In this document: positions 41,460 through 53,332 of the stretch, one piece after another | Layout of the letters: every line of letters begins with the position of its first letter | Position numbering within the stretch: position 1 is the first letter of the stretch | Origin: Ricordea florida | Lineage: Eukaryota > Cnidaria > Anthozoa > Corallimorpharia > Ricordeidae | Assembly: GCA_949710005.1 (NCBI GenBank) | Contig: OX453272.1 | Span: forward strand, 29,383,630-29,447,629 | Direction of reading: 5' to 3' | DNA: 64,000 nt | Made by a program: the position numbers and the translations under genes | Notes under the pieces: model-generated | The model's input: only the letters and a program-made list of their open reading frames with translations | Told to the model about the DNA's origin: nothing | Databases searched by the model: none

Positions 41460-42247
41460 CAGGCCTTCTGACAGGGTGCGGGAAAAAAAAGAAAATTGTG
41501 CGGGTTTTGGGAGGCAAATTGTGCGGTAAAAACGGCGATTGTGCGGGAATTGTGCGGGATTGCGCAATCATGTAAACAAACAAATATTCGATCACCGGGC
41601 CCAAAAAAAACCGACATGGAGGAATTTCTGGATAAATGAAAAGTGCAACAACTCCCCTCTTAGTTTGGCAATTAAACATAAACCAAATTTCTATTTTGCT
41701 ACAACTTTGGCCAAAGTTTGTATCAACAAAATCATGTTGCGTGACACGATCGATTAAGTTAATTCAAAACCGTAATTCCCGGGCGTAATTCCGCTTCGAA
41801 ATAAAATGTTTTCGACCAGAACAAGTTACTTTATGAAAAATCCCGACATTTTTGTACTTTCTTTGATATGTAGAGCGAATATTATTTCGTGAAGGTTTAA
41901 AACTCTTCACGCTTGAACCACAACACCGAGACAAGATCAGACTGAGACTAGTGCCCAGGCCGGCACGGAGCTATGAAGAGCTGCCTTGTTGTTTTTATAT
42001 CCGCTCGAACTGTTCAATCGCGGAAAGCGGCGGATTTCTCGATTGTTTTGCTAGGTAAATAGCCTAAATATAGCCTTAAAAGTTTCTTTAAACCTTGGCA
42101 ATCGATGGGAATATTGATTTAATTAGATTTTTAACCAAATATTTCGATATTGTGCGGGATTTCGCGGATTTTCAGAAATTGTGCGGGATTGTGCGGCTTT
42201 GATCGAATTGTGCGGTCCCGCACCCGCGCACCCTGTCAGAAGGCCTG
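41460..42247. mobile_element. 788-bp TIR element with 6-bp duplication, U0
   Basis: CAGGCCTTCTGACAGGGTGCG at the left and its complement at the right. CTTTAA flanks both sides (41454-41459, 42248-42253). U1/U3 have the unoccupied site (TATATCACTTAAAAGTTAA at 7259-7277). The word ATTGTGCGG recurs about nine times near both ends, like transposase-binding subterminal repeats. No transposase. Superfamily not assigned. Confidence 0.75.
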
Positions 42248-42253
42248 CTTTAA

Positions 42254-42976
42254 AGTTAATGCAGTAACAAATAGCACCACACTATGTGAGATCGGGGAAC
42301 GTTTTTTACTTACAAAAGGTTTCATTGTATTGGCATAAAGACTTTAGTTCAAGTATTTAGTAAACATTGACATTTGCTTTTTTAACTTCTGTGAAATATA
42401 TTTGTACTTACTGTGTTTTTAAATTCAATATGTTGATGTTCGTGTGTCAGCTATCCTTATTGTTATATTTCAACCCTGTTGTTATAATTGTTATTATCTT
42501 TTTTATTTTTCCTTCTCGCCCCAATTAGCTAGGCTATTTTGTGGGTAAGGATTGATGGAAAAGTGTTAATCAAGAGTGTTTAATAAAGTTGTAAGTTGTA
42601 AAATATGAAAACATCTGGTTATTTACATTACGGTCTTTTATAGGAGCAGTCACTTACGAGAGTTCTTCATTAGAGAGTTTAAATGACAGTTCAAACAGGA
42701 TTTCACAAAGTTGCTCTTAACTAGATCTGGTAGCTTAAGGGAGTGGTTGCAAGGACAGCCTTAACTGCACTTTGCTCTGCAATGTGTGTACTAGGCTTCA
42801 AAAGGAAAACTGATTGTACTTCCATATTAAATGAACTTAATTCATTTAGGAGATAATTAATTGGTTTTCCTTTGATGCCTTCTAAAACAATGTGGCAACA
42901 ATTTTCCCATTTTTATTGAGGGGGGTGGAGAATGCTATTGAATTTGTACAGTATTAACAGTAATCTAATTTTGCAG
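42254..42976. other. U0 intron, homologous to U1 7290-7906
   Basis: Diverged but collinear with the U1 intron before exon b, including the CTTACGAGAG word and TTAATTCATTTAGGAGA. No coding. Confidence 0.5.
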
Positions 42977-43075
42977 GCTGTTGTTGGTCATGAGATTAAC
43001 ATAAGAAACGTTATAGTAACAGAGAGGTTCCAGATCGTAACTTTGATGAACGAGTACTCAGGAAAGAGTTTTGAG
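42977..43075 (+). CDS. U0 GLEBS exon b
   Basis: 33 codons, phase 0/0, acceptor TTTTGCAG, donor GTTAGT. Reads AVVGHEINIRNVIVTERFQI then VTLMNEYSGKSFE. One codon shorter than the U1 form and with changes in the first half, while TERFQI.TLM.EYSGKSFE is kept, which is the pattern expected under constraint on the Rae1-contact half. Confidence 0.65.
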
Positions 43076-43292
43076 GTTAGTTTCGTTCAAACTCTAAACA
43101 AGCCTTTCAGTTCTATAATTTTATGTTCCATAAATACTTCCTAGTTGTGACGATACAATTGTTTGTCTAGCCTTTTGTTTAACATGTTATCCCCAAGTCC
43201 GTGAGCGTTCATTATTTGTTATGAATATTTACTATAATCTCTACTTGTAAAAGCATCCATGCATATATTAAATCAGTTGGCTGATCTTCTGA

Positions 43293-44483
43293 TTGTGTAG
43301 AGTGTTCTTACAAGCATTACATGGTGTCAGGAGTGGCATATGTGATAGTGTAGAGTGTTCTTTCCAGCGTTACATGGTGTCAGGAGTGGGATTTGTGATA
43401 GCGTAGAGTGTTCTTACAAGCGTTACATGGTGTCAGGAGTGGCATATGTGATAGCGTAGAGTGTTCTTACAAGCATCACATGGTGTCAGGAGTGGCATAT
43501 GCGATAGCGTAGAGTGTTCTTACAAGCATCACATGGTGTCAGGAGTGGCATATGTGCTAGCGTAGAGCGTTCTTACAAGCGTTACATGGTGTCAGGAGTG
43601 GCATATGTGATAGCGTAGAGTGTTCTTACAAGCATTACATGGTGTCAGGAGTGGCATATATGCTAGCGTAGAGTGTTCTTACAAGCGTTACATGGTGTCA
43701 GGAGTGGCATGTGCTAGCGTAGAGTGTTCTTACAAGCGTTACATGGTGTCAGGAGTGGCATCTGTGATAGCGTAGAGTGTTCTTACAAGCGTTACATGGT
43801 GTCAGGAGTGGGATATGTGCCAGCGTAGAGTGTTCTTACAAGCGTTACATGGTGTCAGGAGTGGTATATGTGATAGCGTAGAGTGTTCTTACAAGCGTTA
43901 CATGGTGTCAGGAGTGGCATGTGCTAGCGTAGAGTGTTCTTACAAGCGTTACATGGTGTCAGGAGTGGCATCTGTGATAGCGTAGAGTGTTCTTACAAGC
44001 GTTACATGGTGTCAGGAGTGGGATATGTGCCAGCGTAGAGTGTTCTTACAAGCGTTACATGGTGTCAGGAGTGGCATATGTGATAGCGTAGAGTGTTCTT
44101 ACAAGCGTTACATGGTGTCAGGAGTGGCATATGTGATAGCGTAGAGTGTTCTTACAAGCGTTACATGGTGTCAGGAGTGGAATATGTGCTAGCGTAGAGT
44201 GTTCTTACAAGCGTTACATGGTGTCAGGAGTGACATATGTGCTAGCGTAGAGTGTTCTTACAAGCGTCACATGGTGTCAGGAGTGGCATATGTGATAGCG
44301 TAGAGTGTTCTTACAAGCGTTACATGGTGTCAGGAGTGGGATATGTGATAGCGTAGAGTGTTCTTACAAGCGTTACATGGTGTCAGGAGTGGCATATATG
44401 CTAGCGTAGAGTGTTCTTACAAGCGTTACATGGTGTCAGGAGTGGGATATGTGATAGCATGGAGTGTTGTTACAAGCATCACA
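43293..44483 (+). repeat. 53-bp minisatellite, about 22 units, in the U0 intron
   Basis: Consensus unit GTAGAGTGTTCTTACAAGCG + TTACATGGTGTCAGGAGTGG + CATATGTGATAGC. Most units are 53 bp, some 50 bp. The GGCATNTGTGNTAGCG part is the variable portion. U1-U3 have no such array at the corresponding position (8080). Confidence 0.9.
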
Positions 44484-44848
44484 CTAGTATTTATTGTTTG
44501 CCTGCAGTCTGTTGTTGATGCACTTTATTTATTGCCAACATCGATCTTGATTTAGCAATACATTACCTCTTGTATCAGTAACTTAATGGACGTTTGACTC
44601 TTGCCGTGTCGTAGAATCTTCACCGTACCTGTACTGTATATTCATTTTGTTGTAGATATGTTGTAGTTAGTAGCAGGTTTAGTTCGTAGTGTGGTTGTGT
44701 TAGCTTTGCAGGCAGAGCCACCTGACGGTGGATGATCTGAATAAACTCATTATTATCGGTATCATTATTATTACTTTGTTATTACTACTATTATTATTAT
44801 TGTTGTTGTTGTTATTGTTTTTGTTGTTATTATAAACCTCTCTGTTTG

Positions 44849-45124
44849 ATCTGGGGAAGGCTATTCTGCGAGTCTGCGAGCCAGAGTCTCGAGCCTCGTT
44901 TTGCGAGCTCCTAGAGATTCCCACCAAAAAATCCCAAAAAGGGAACTCTTAAAAGTCTGCCAAACTATCCAAATTGTTTTCTATGAAGTGAAAAGACCCT
45001 CATCACAGCCATTTCTAAAATAAAAAAGTATAAAAATGTAGGACAAACACACAAGAAAATAAAAAAAGTTTCGCAAAAAGAGATTCGAGGCTCCGGCTCG
45101 CAGGCTCGCACATTAGTTACACTC
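44849..45124. mobile_element. 276-bp insertion, CTCGCACATTAG family, U0
   Basis: Flanked by GTTTG at 44844-44848 and 45125-45129; U1 has CTCTGTTTGGCATAT uninterrupted at about 8550. Left end is CTCGCAGA/GCGAGCC-rich, right end CTCGCACATTAGTTACACTCG. Related sequence at 16430-16530, 22495-22590 and 49925-50020. Confidence 0.7.
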
Positions 45125-45179
45125 GTTTGGCATATGTGCACTACTAATGTAATAATTGTGATGGCTTATGTTTGTGCAG

Positions 45180-45317
45180 GAGTTGCGGTGGGAAGATTAC
45201 CAAGTATCAAGATGTCAGAGGCCAAAGATTAATTCACTGTTCATTGACAAGCGCGGCGTTGTTGAGGCCAGTAAATCAGCTTATTGGTCTAACTTTCAAT
45301 CAACGCCACCAGTGACG
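45180..45317 (+). CDS. U0 GLEBS exon c
   Basis: Acceptor TTGTGCAG. Starts ELRWEDYQVSRCQRPK; the glutamine after EDY is as in NUP98. The tail diverges but shares FQSTPP with U1. The donor of U1 is not kept; the frame stops at TAA just after the U0/U3 junction. End coordinate approximate. Confidence 0.5.
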
Positions 45318-45325
45318 TGTACCTT

Positions 45326-45328
45326 GCC
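45326..45328. other. U0/U3 junction
   Basis: Left of it the sequence is the end of U0 exon c; right of it (CCATAAAATATGAGAAAGCC) it is U1-type intron between GLEBS exons a and b (U1 position about 7030). So U3 starts after exon a. Confidence 0.75.
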
Positions 45329-46203
45329 ATAAAATATGAGAAAGCCTGGAATCAAAATTAAAGTCATGATAAATTAAATTTGGTCTGTAAATGCTGAACT
45401 CTAGGATGGGCTTAGATGTGTTCAAATATGCACAGTTTGCTCATAAGTCTCAATTACTTAAATTAAAGTGTACCTCAGGCGTGCATAATTGCATGTTTTT
45501 TTATAATCAGGTGACCATGGAGGATGATCTATTGTTGATGTTTGAGTTTCCTCCTTATATATCACTTAAAAGTTAAAGGAATAACATTTTAGTAGTATCA
45601 AACTATGTCAGATCAGAGAATGTTACTTACTTACCTGTGAAAGCTGTAATCTAATTAGCGTAGAGATTAAACATAAAAAAAAATCATAATCTAGTAGCTG
45701 TAATAATAGAATATCCCTTATTTTTTTGGTGCCAAAGAAGAGATTTGTAAATGTACAGCTAACTCGTCCACAGAGATTGAAAACTAGTTGAGTTATGCAA
45801 ATCAGACATTTGAGTAGTCTCTTAAAAGAACTTAATAAACAAAGCAAAGGACCAGTTAGTAATCCTCAAAAGTGGTCATGATCGCTTACGAGAGCTTTTC
45901 ATTACAGAGTGTAAGAGACAGTTCAAATACGTTTTCTCAGAAGTGCTCAAAACTAGACCTGGTCGCTTACGAGAGTGGTTGCAAGGAGAGCCTCAACTGC
46001 ATTTTGTTCTGCAACATGCATACCAGGCTTCAAAAGCAAAACTAATTTTATTTCCATATGAAATGAACTTAATTCATTTAGGAGACTATTAATTCTTTTC
46101 CTATGGTGCCCTCTAGAACAATGTGACAATTTTTTCCCCTTTTTTGAGGGGGGGGGGGATGCTATTGAATTTGTACAGTGTTAACAGTAGTCTAATTTGT
46201 CAG

Positions 46204-46305
46204 GCGGTTGTTGGTCATGATGAGATGGTTAGAGGAAGTATTAAAGTGACAGAGAGGTTCCAGATCATAACTCTGATGAGCGAGTACTCAGGAAAGAGTT
46301 TTGAG
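46204..46305 (+). CDS. U3 GLEBS exon b
   Basis: Identical in translation to U1 exon b (7907-8008). No young exon a precedes it; the nearest exon a is that of U0, about 6 kb upstream. Confidence 0.6.
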
Positions 46306-46766
46306 GTTAGTTTCACTTTAGCTCTGAATAGGCTATTAAGGTCTATATGATCTATGAATAGGTACTAACATTGATTGTTTGCATGCAGTCTATTGTTGAT
46401 TCACTTTATTTATTGCCAACATCAATCTTAATTTAGCAACGCATTGCCTCCTGATATGTGTAACTTAAAGGACTGTATACTCTTGCCACGCCGTAAAATC
46501 TTTCATTACTCAGTAATAATGTAATCTATTATTTTTTGTTTTATTTATTTATATTTAGGTAAGTTATCTTTTTGAAGTAATGTAAATGTATTTGATAATA
46601 ATTATATATGATTATTCCTCTATTAATTACGTGTATATTCATTTTGTTGTATATATGTTGTAGTTAGTAGTAGGCTTAGTGGTAGTGTTGGTGTTGCAAA
46701 GAGCCACCTAGCAGATGATCTGAATAAACTCGTTATTATCAGTACCATTATTATTACTTTCTTGTT

Positions 46767-46799
<33 letters not shown>

Positions 46800-46899
46800 G
46801 TTTTTGTTGTTGTTATTATTGTTTTTGATGTTACTATAAACATCTCTGTTTGGCATATATGCACTGCCGATTTAATAACTGTGAAGGTTGTTTATGCAG

Positions 46900-47041
46900 G
46901 AGTTGCGGTGGGAAGATTACGAGGTACCAAGATGTCAGAGGCAAACATGGAGATCATTTAAGACTGAAATCCGCAATACGTCCCATTCTACTTCAGTTTC
47001 TCGGTTTCAATCAACGCCACCAACGCCCGACTGTTCTCCAA
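46900..47041 (+). CDS. U3 GLEBS exon c
   Basis: Same as U1 exon c, with ELRWEDYE intact and the GTTAGT donor. Confidence 0.6.
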
Positions 47042-47334
47042 GTTAGTGAATAAATATAGAGCTAAGTATGGAGGGATTTCGGACATCACTGGGCTCAGAT
47101 ATAACGCACCTATCAATGTTAGTGTAGCTATGGGAAGGCCTAGGACATCTGAGGGGGGGAGGGACATGAGAAAGAAAGTCTTCGTTATAATACAGACAGC
47201 ATTACGAAGACATTCATTAAAATGAGCAAATGCGGCTCTCTCATCTTGGTCATCAAAACGATGCAAAGCAAAACAAAACAATTCCGCAAATAGAATCTGT
47301 ATATGCACACGTTATTCTTTGCCCCCTTCTCTAG

Positions 47335-47495
47335 GTATGTTTGGTAGCGCAACAACAGAGAAGTTGCAGCCAATTCTTCATAATTGGCAACAACAACAAC
47401 AATCTTTATCTACTTAGCATACATATTTGAACAATAGTGCTGACCCGCAAAGTAGCCGCAACAGAGAAGAAAATTTACAAATGCTCCAAGACAAG
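47335..47495 (+). CDS. U3 exon q
   Basis: As U1, with the in-frame TAG at 47415-47417. In U3 the frame after this stop stays open past the donor for about 113 codons from 47427, owing to one extra base relative to U1. Confidence 0.35.
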
Positions 47496-48088
47496 GTGAG
47501 GAGGGCTCGGGCAAATAGATCGTATCGCAGATTTCCGTTTTTTTTGGGAAGAATGGGCCGCGGAAGGCAGGAGAAAAACCGAAAAATAGAAAAGGAAACA
47601 GGCCACTGGGCCCTTCGCAACATCAATCAGCGCCTGATGCTATGTATGCAAGTGTTAATAAACGGACTGACATGTCTTCTTCATATTGGTAGTCATTCTC
47701 ATGCGTCCAACCAGGCACCCAGATTTCTGACCGAGTGTGCAGCGGATACCTACTTGGAATTCCTCTAGCGTAACTTTATTCAGTTGCGTGTGCGTACCTA
47801 TAACTAAAACCTCTGTCTAATTATCATTTAGCTGAGCTTATCATTAATCCTCTAAGTCCTAATATCCTTGATGCGAGCTTGTAAAACAGCATCAGCATCT
47901 GCCTTGACCGTGGTAGCGTCTGGCCATGCATATGGCAGAGAAAGCTGCGTGTCATCGGCGAAAGCATGGACGTCCGGATTTTGGGAGGGTTTGTGTGAGT
48001 GCTTCAGTCAGCGCTCCTCGTTCTCGCATATGTGTATTTGTTGTTAGGCTAGTTAAGATCATTTCTTTTCTTTTTTTTTCGTTGACTA

Positions 48089-48592
48089 ATGGGAGACAAA
48101 GTGAAAGCGTTAAAAAGAGAAAACGATGATTTAAAGAGACAACTGAATGATATGAAGAAGGAATTTCAGTCTGTCAAGTCCAAGATGGCGGAACAGAAAG
48201 ATTGCCACGAAGTGCCAGCTACCGCTTTACCAAACACACAGGATGTCCAAATCCTCAGCGACAGCTACGACGCCCTTGGCAAGTCTGAATCGAGCTTGTC
48301 AAAAGCGCTGGAAAACGTTTCTCATAGGTTGGATTTATTGACAGTTAAAGTTGACAGAATTGACAAAGCTATCGACGAGATGCTCTTCTACAGTTACCAA
48401 TATAACTTGAAGATTGTGGGCGTTCCACTTATCTCAGAAAGCGAATCTGCACAAGACACCACGCAATTGTGTGTGAAGCTATTTTCTGGCCTTGGAGTCG
48501 ATGTCTCCATATCAGAGATCGACATTGCCCACAGGGTTCCACAGCGAGATACTTCAACCGGTAATGGTAACAGGGTTCGTGCTTCTCCTTAA
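48089..48592 (+). CDS. LINE ORF1-like protein, U3 copy
   Basis: 167 codons, differing from the U2 copy at one residue I can see (AIDEM for AIGEM). Same coiled coil, YNLKIVGVP and IDIAHRVP motifs, and same truncation into ACTCCTTA repeats. The unoccupied ISL2EU target TCTCATAGGTTGG lies at about 48321-48333. Confidence 0.6.
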   Translation: MGDKVKALKRENDDLKRQLNDMKKEFQSVKSKMAEQKDCHEVPATALPNTQDVQILSDSYDALGKSESSLSKALENVSHRLDLLTVKVDRIDKAIDEMLFYSYQYNLKIVGVPLISESESAQDTTQLCVKLFSGLGVDVSISEIDIAHRVPQRDTSTGNGNRVRASP

Positions 48593-49368
48593 ACTCCTTA
48601 AAAACTCCTTAGATTTGATTTACGTTCTAAAGGGCGCTTAAAAACTCCTTAAATTTACAAAATTCAGCAAAAACTCCTTAAGAACTCCTTATTTCTTGTC
48701 TAACAAAGCTCAAACATTAAATTTTAGCAGAAAACATTTCACATGTTAGATGGTGTTTATACCTTCATTGACATTATACATTTTTGGGGGAAGTTCTATA
48801 TCGTGTTATGATGTTGTGTTCACATTATTCACAATAATTCTTCTGTTTCATCATTATTATTAAATTTATATTCAATTATACAACAGTAGCATATTGTGCA
48901 TGAATAATAAATCGAAACAATGGCAGTTATTTCTATTTTTTCAAAGAAACAAACAAACAAAATGCTCCTTAAAAATTGTATTTTGGTCCTTGAAAAATTT
49001 GCCGTCAAATTCCCTGCCCACGGGCAAATTATTCCAGTCAAATGCAACCAAATTTCCCCACCCCGGGCTGCACATCGCTGTCAAATATCCCAAGGCTGGC
49101 AAAGAAAGATTCAAATATTCCCTCCCCCGGGAGAACAAGGTCAGTCAAATGCCCTACCCCAGGGCCAACAAAGACAATCAAATCCCCACCCCATGCCCTG
49201 ACTTCCCCCCCCCACCCTCGCCGGCTTAACATTGATAGGTGCATTATTGTTGCTCTACCGTGGGGACTAAGGAAGCTGATTGGTCAACATTAATTAATTA
49301 ATTAACATCAATTTATTTAGTAAACAAACCGAGATCACGAAGGAATTCGAAAGAGTCAGCGAAGAGGA

Positions 49369-49529
49369 TAGTCTGCTACACAGCCGTTATTAGTGTCGTC
49401 ACGCAACGCTCCTCCCCAGTGGGGAGGAGCGTTGCGTGACGACACTAATAATAACAATAATAATAATAACACTCCCCAGTGGGGAGGAGCGTTGCGTGAC
49501 GACACTAATAACAGCTGTGTAGCAGACTA
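49369..49529. mobile_element. 161-bp Mutator-like foldback MITE, U3
   Basis: Same as the U2 form (21930-22090), 9-bp duplication CGAAGAGGA at 49360-49368 and 49530-49538. Confidence 0.8.
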
Positions 49530-50473
49530 CGAAGAGGAAGACTGAAGAAATAGAAATTTTAAAACAACCTTATAATTACCGGCTCTTTTGAGAGCCACTG
49601 CACGCGTTAAAGGAAACATGTTTGCCTTTTAATACTTACTTATTGTCAGCTTCAAGCCAAACCGTTGACCGCATTTATTAACAGGCTACAAAATTTACGG
49701 AATTTCTTATTCTTTAAAAAATATATCGGCTACCGTGAACTCCAATTATCACTGTAATTTCTGTAAAACCTTAAAAATCTGTCTGATGTAATAGCTCAGT
49801 TAAAACACGAATAGAGTCTGGCAAAAAAACTGAAAGCCCTTTCGTGCTTAGAAAATAATGTTAAATGTTTTACAAATAGAATCGGGTCGCAAATAGAATC
49901 GGGTCACTAAAAGAAAAATGTAAGACAAACACACGAGAAAATAAAAATAAAAAAGGCTCGCCAAAAAAGGCTCGCGGCTCGAGGCTACGGTTCGTAGACT
50001 CGCACATTAGTTACACTCGCACAACAGTAATGTGGATTTCCACTATCGCGTAAATTTTACGTACGTCTACGCGTGGATTTAACTTGCTTTATGCACGTAA
50101 ATAAAATTACAGGCAATTTTTCGTGCTTTTACGTAAACGTAGAAAGTTGAACAGCACTCAACTTTTTGCGTGTACGTGAAAGCCCCTCACGTTGTCTGAA
50201 ATTTTACTAACGCACGTAAAGTCAGTTAAATTCAAGCCTGTAAATATGTAAAAGTGAACCAAGTGGTTTTCATTCAATAACATTAGATTTATTAGTTAGC
50301 AGTCATCAAATACAAAATATTCGTATCCTAACCTGCCTGGCGGGTGTTACTTAAACAAGTAACGGAGCCACTAGTAATTGCGTAACGAGAAAACGAGTCT
50401 CCCGTCGTTCATGAATGCCATCACTTCCTGACTATTGTTAATCCAATGTTTTTTCTCTGTACCTTCTTCTTAG

Positions 50474-50659
50474 TGTTAATAGACACAACCACAACAATAT
50501 TTGCCTCACCAACCGAAATCACCCACAAGTTTAATCAGTTTCCAACCATTGACTTCGTGAATCCTCAGGATTTATTTAGCATCATGGCAAGTTCAAGTGG
50601 CTGCAAGGTGGAAGCAACAGTTGGCCATGCCGAGGACCCACAGGGTTTCCTCACCGCAG
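50474..50659 (+). CDS. U3 exon d
   Basis: Counterpart of 16987-17172; same splice sites and phase. Confidence 0.5.
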
Positions 50660-50714
50660 GTGAGTGTCAGCAGCTTAGGGCGACCTGCTTAAGACCTTGG
50701 TCAAATGCATGCAG

Positions 50715-50988
50715 GTACAGAATGCCTTGTACAGACTCCTGTTGACCAAGATAGGGCTGCATATCACCAGTACAGTCGCATCCTTGAGTATTTCAACGGT
50801 GCTTCAGCTTCTTTTTCAGAGGATGCTGACCCTATCTCATACCTTAAGCAGCCTTAAGAGGCTCTGATTAGATGTGGTGACATTCAGAGGGCCCTGTTTC
50901 AAAATTTCTTCACTCTTTGTTTGACTATCACCACAAACGTTGCATGCTCACCTGATCAAGTTCCTGCATGCATCTCACCCTTTACAAG
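50715..50988 (+). CDS. U3 exon e
   Basis: As U1 and U2, with TAA after LKQP. A 3-bp deletion changes SEDGTDP to SEDADP while keeping the frame. Confidence 0.45.
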
Positions 50989-51673
50989 GTGAGGCTATGT
51001 CTTCTCTATTGTCGTTATTATCATTTGTGGCCTGAAGTGTAGAGGTTATAAAATTTCCACTTTTGTCCACCTCATATTCATACATTGCAACGCGTTGTGG
51101 AACGAAGCAGACAATAGTAGGCGCCTTTACCATATGCTATATGATGACATAGATGTGAATGGTGATTTGTTCTGTAGTTCAGTTGCCCATTTTTAATGAC
51201 TCATTTGATATTGTAGGTAGCTGTGTGACGACCTCAATAGTTTCTTCTGTATGTGGACAATAACCCCGCATGTCGTAATTCTTCTCTCACGAGACAGTGT
51301 CTCCAGCCCTCCTTTTGAGAGAACAACATTGCCCATAGTTCATGACTGGTTGGGTCAATGTCGGGAGTAGTAATGTGCGTTGTATCTTGAACACAAAGAG
51401 TTCGTAAACTTGTAAGCGTTCCAGGAACAATTGAAATTTGCTGAAATTATAAATTTGTTCTTTTGTCTAAGTTAAAGATTTGATAGTCGCAGTATTAGGC
51501 ATTTTGGATTTAGCCTGAAGAAAAATAAAACCTGTTTGAATTGGGATACAAACTGAGGCGAGCAGCTGGTATCTTAGCTGGCAGGGCATCACACTGGTAA
51601 CCGCGAGGTCCCGGGTTCCTACCTCGTTCCAATGTAATTTTTTTTTCAGGCTATACTGCAGTTGCTTATTTAA

Positions 51674-51950
51674 GGGACGGACCATTAGAAAAGTGATGGG
51701 GGGGGGGGGGGGGGGGTGGGGAAAAAACCAAAAACAAATTCATGCAAGGCAAAATGCCAAAAAAAAATTCATGCAGAAGGAAGGTCAAATTGTGACTTTT
51801 TCACACGTAGTAAAACAAATTCGTGCAGAGAGGTTCACCTGAAAAAAAAAATTCCTGCAAAAGCAGTGAGCGAAAAAAAAAATTCGTGCAAGCTGAAAAT
51901 TCCCCACCCCCCCACCCCCCCCCCCCATCACTTTTCTAATGGTCCGTCCC
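51674..51950. mobile_element. TIR MITE, GGGACGGACCATTAG family, U3
   Basis: Same insertion as 24239-24507, with TTATTTAA at 51666-51673 and 51951-51958; the G and C tracts are longer. Confidence 0.75.
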
Positions 51951-52062
51951 TTATTTAAAATAGCGCTAATCAAGCTCAAGTCCCTAACTAGTCCAGCACG
52001 TAAATTAATGATATCGCACCCTTTGTACTTGTTTTCTAAGTAAGTTTGTTATCTTGGTACAG

Positions 52063-52326
52063 GCGAGCGCCCCATGACACAAGAAATGCAGCTTGACGTA
52101 TTACGATCAAAACTGGAGAGCATTGCCCTTAAAAAAAAGAAATCTTCCAGTCACGCTCGCAATCCATTCAGTGACCTTTGCATTGCAGCAACAAGTGAAG
52201 ATGTCATCCAGCACGACATGGACAGTAAAGTCCCGTTCAGTGCTCCCACACGAAAGCTTCCTCATGGATATGGCACCCTTAAAACTATGACGGGTGAAGT
52301 GGTATATTCTGGAAACTGGTGTGAAG
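52063..52326 (+). CDS. U3 exon f, first MORN repeat
   Basis: Identical in translation to the U2 exon at 24620. Same acceptor and donor. Confidence 0.65.
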
Positions 52327-53332
52327 GTAGATGGACGCCCTTGAACGTCTTTCTCAGAATAGTGTGTTGGGCTTTGTCTTTGGATAGGTTATGGGGTCAA
52401 TTCAATAAACCTTTTCATGTGTAATTTAGAAGTGTAGCTATTTTTAAATTTTAAAACAATAGCTACACTTGTAAACGTTTTATTGAGTTGACCCCAGGTT
52501 GTTGCTGGGATATGAGTTCATCACTTTTTTGTAGAACAAAACCGTCCGATTCACTTGCTTTTTTGTTTGTTTATCAAATTGTTATAGACAGAACAGACAG
52601 TTGTGAATTACAGCTTTCGTTTTCTTACATACATGCAAATTATGCAGTGTGCTGTAAAGGTAGTGGACTCAGTTCGGGGAGATTATATGACTGATGTTGG
52701 AGGAGTGATGTGGTGGTGTTAAGTATGTGTAGTGTACACTCCAATGTGAAACACAAAACACACAGCGGGGGAATTCAAAAACAAATTTTAAATCCGTCTG
52801 GTTGAAATGTGCTCCGGAAAACTACGCTAATGTTAATAACCCCGGGTATAGAGTGTTTTCACTCACGTGGCCAGCAGCCATGCAAATGTTTTGGAACAAA
52901 AGAAAGTTTTTACATAAGAAAAGAATTCAACTCCCAGAGGATTAGTTTGGAACACCAACATGGCCGCCGTTTCATTGTTTTGGAACACCAATATGGCCGC
53001 TGTGACGTCATGTGAAAACGCTCTATACTACAGCTGACCGATAAAAGGTACATTTCTCCTCTGACAGTTCAAAACATTGGTTGAACAAAGGGAAACTAAC
53101 AAAGTTTGGGGCATAAGCAGGAAATGAAAGAAACTTTACATGAATGCAAACAGCTGTACTGTTTGGCACTTAAGTGGGGTTAATTGCACCCCTCAGTGGC
53201 TATGTGCTGAAACATCATGGCAAGTTCTGTTACTGTTTAGACTTTAAGCAAAGTTCTTTAGTAAAACATAGTCCTTCATCCATACTGGCTTCTTAATCTG
53301 TCTTCCAATACAGGAGAAAACTGGTGGTAATG

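Noticed and set aside
43293..44483. Array of 53-bp units considered as a CRISPR
   Set aside because: Units are contiguous without unique spacers and lie in a eukaryotic intron: a minisatellite.
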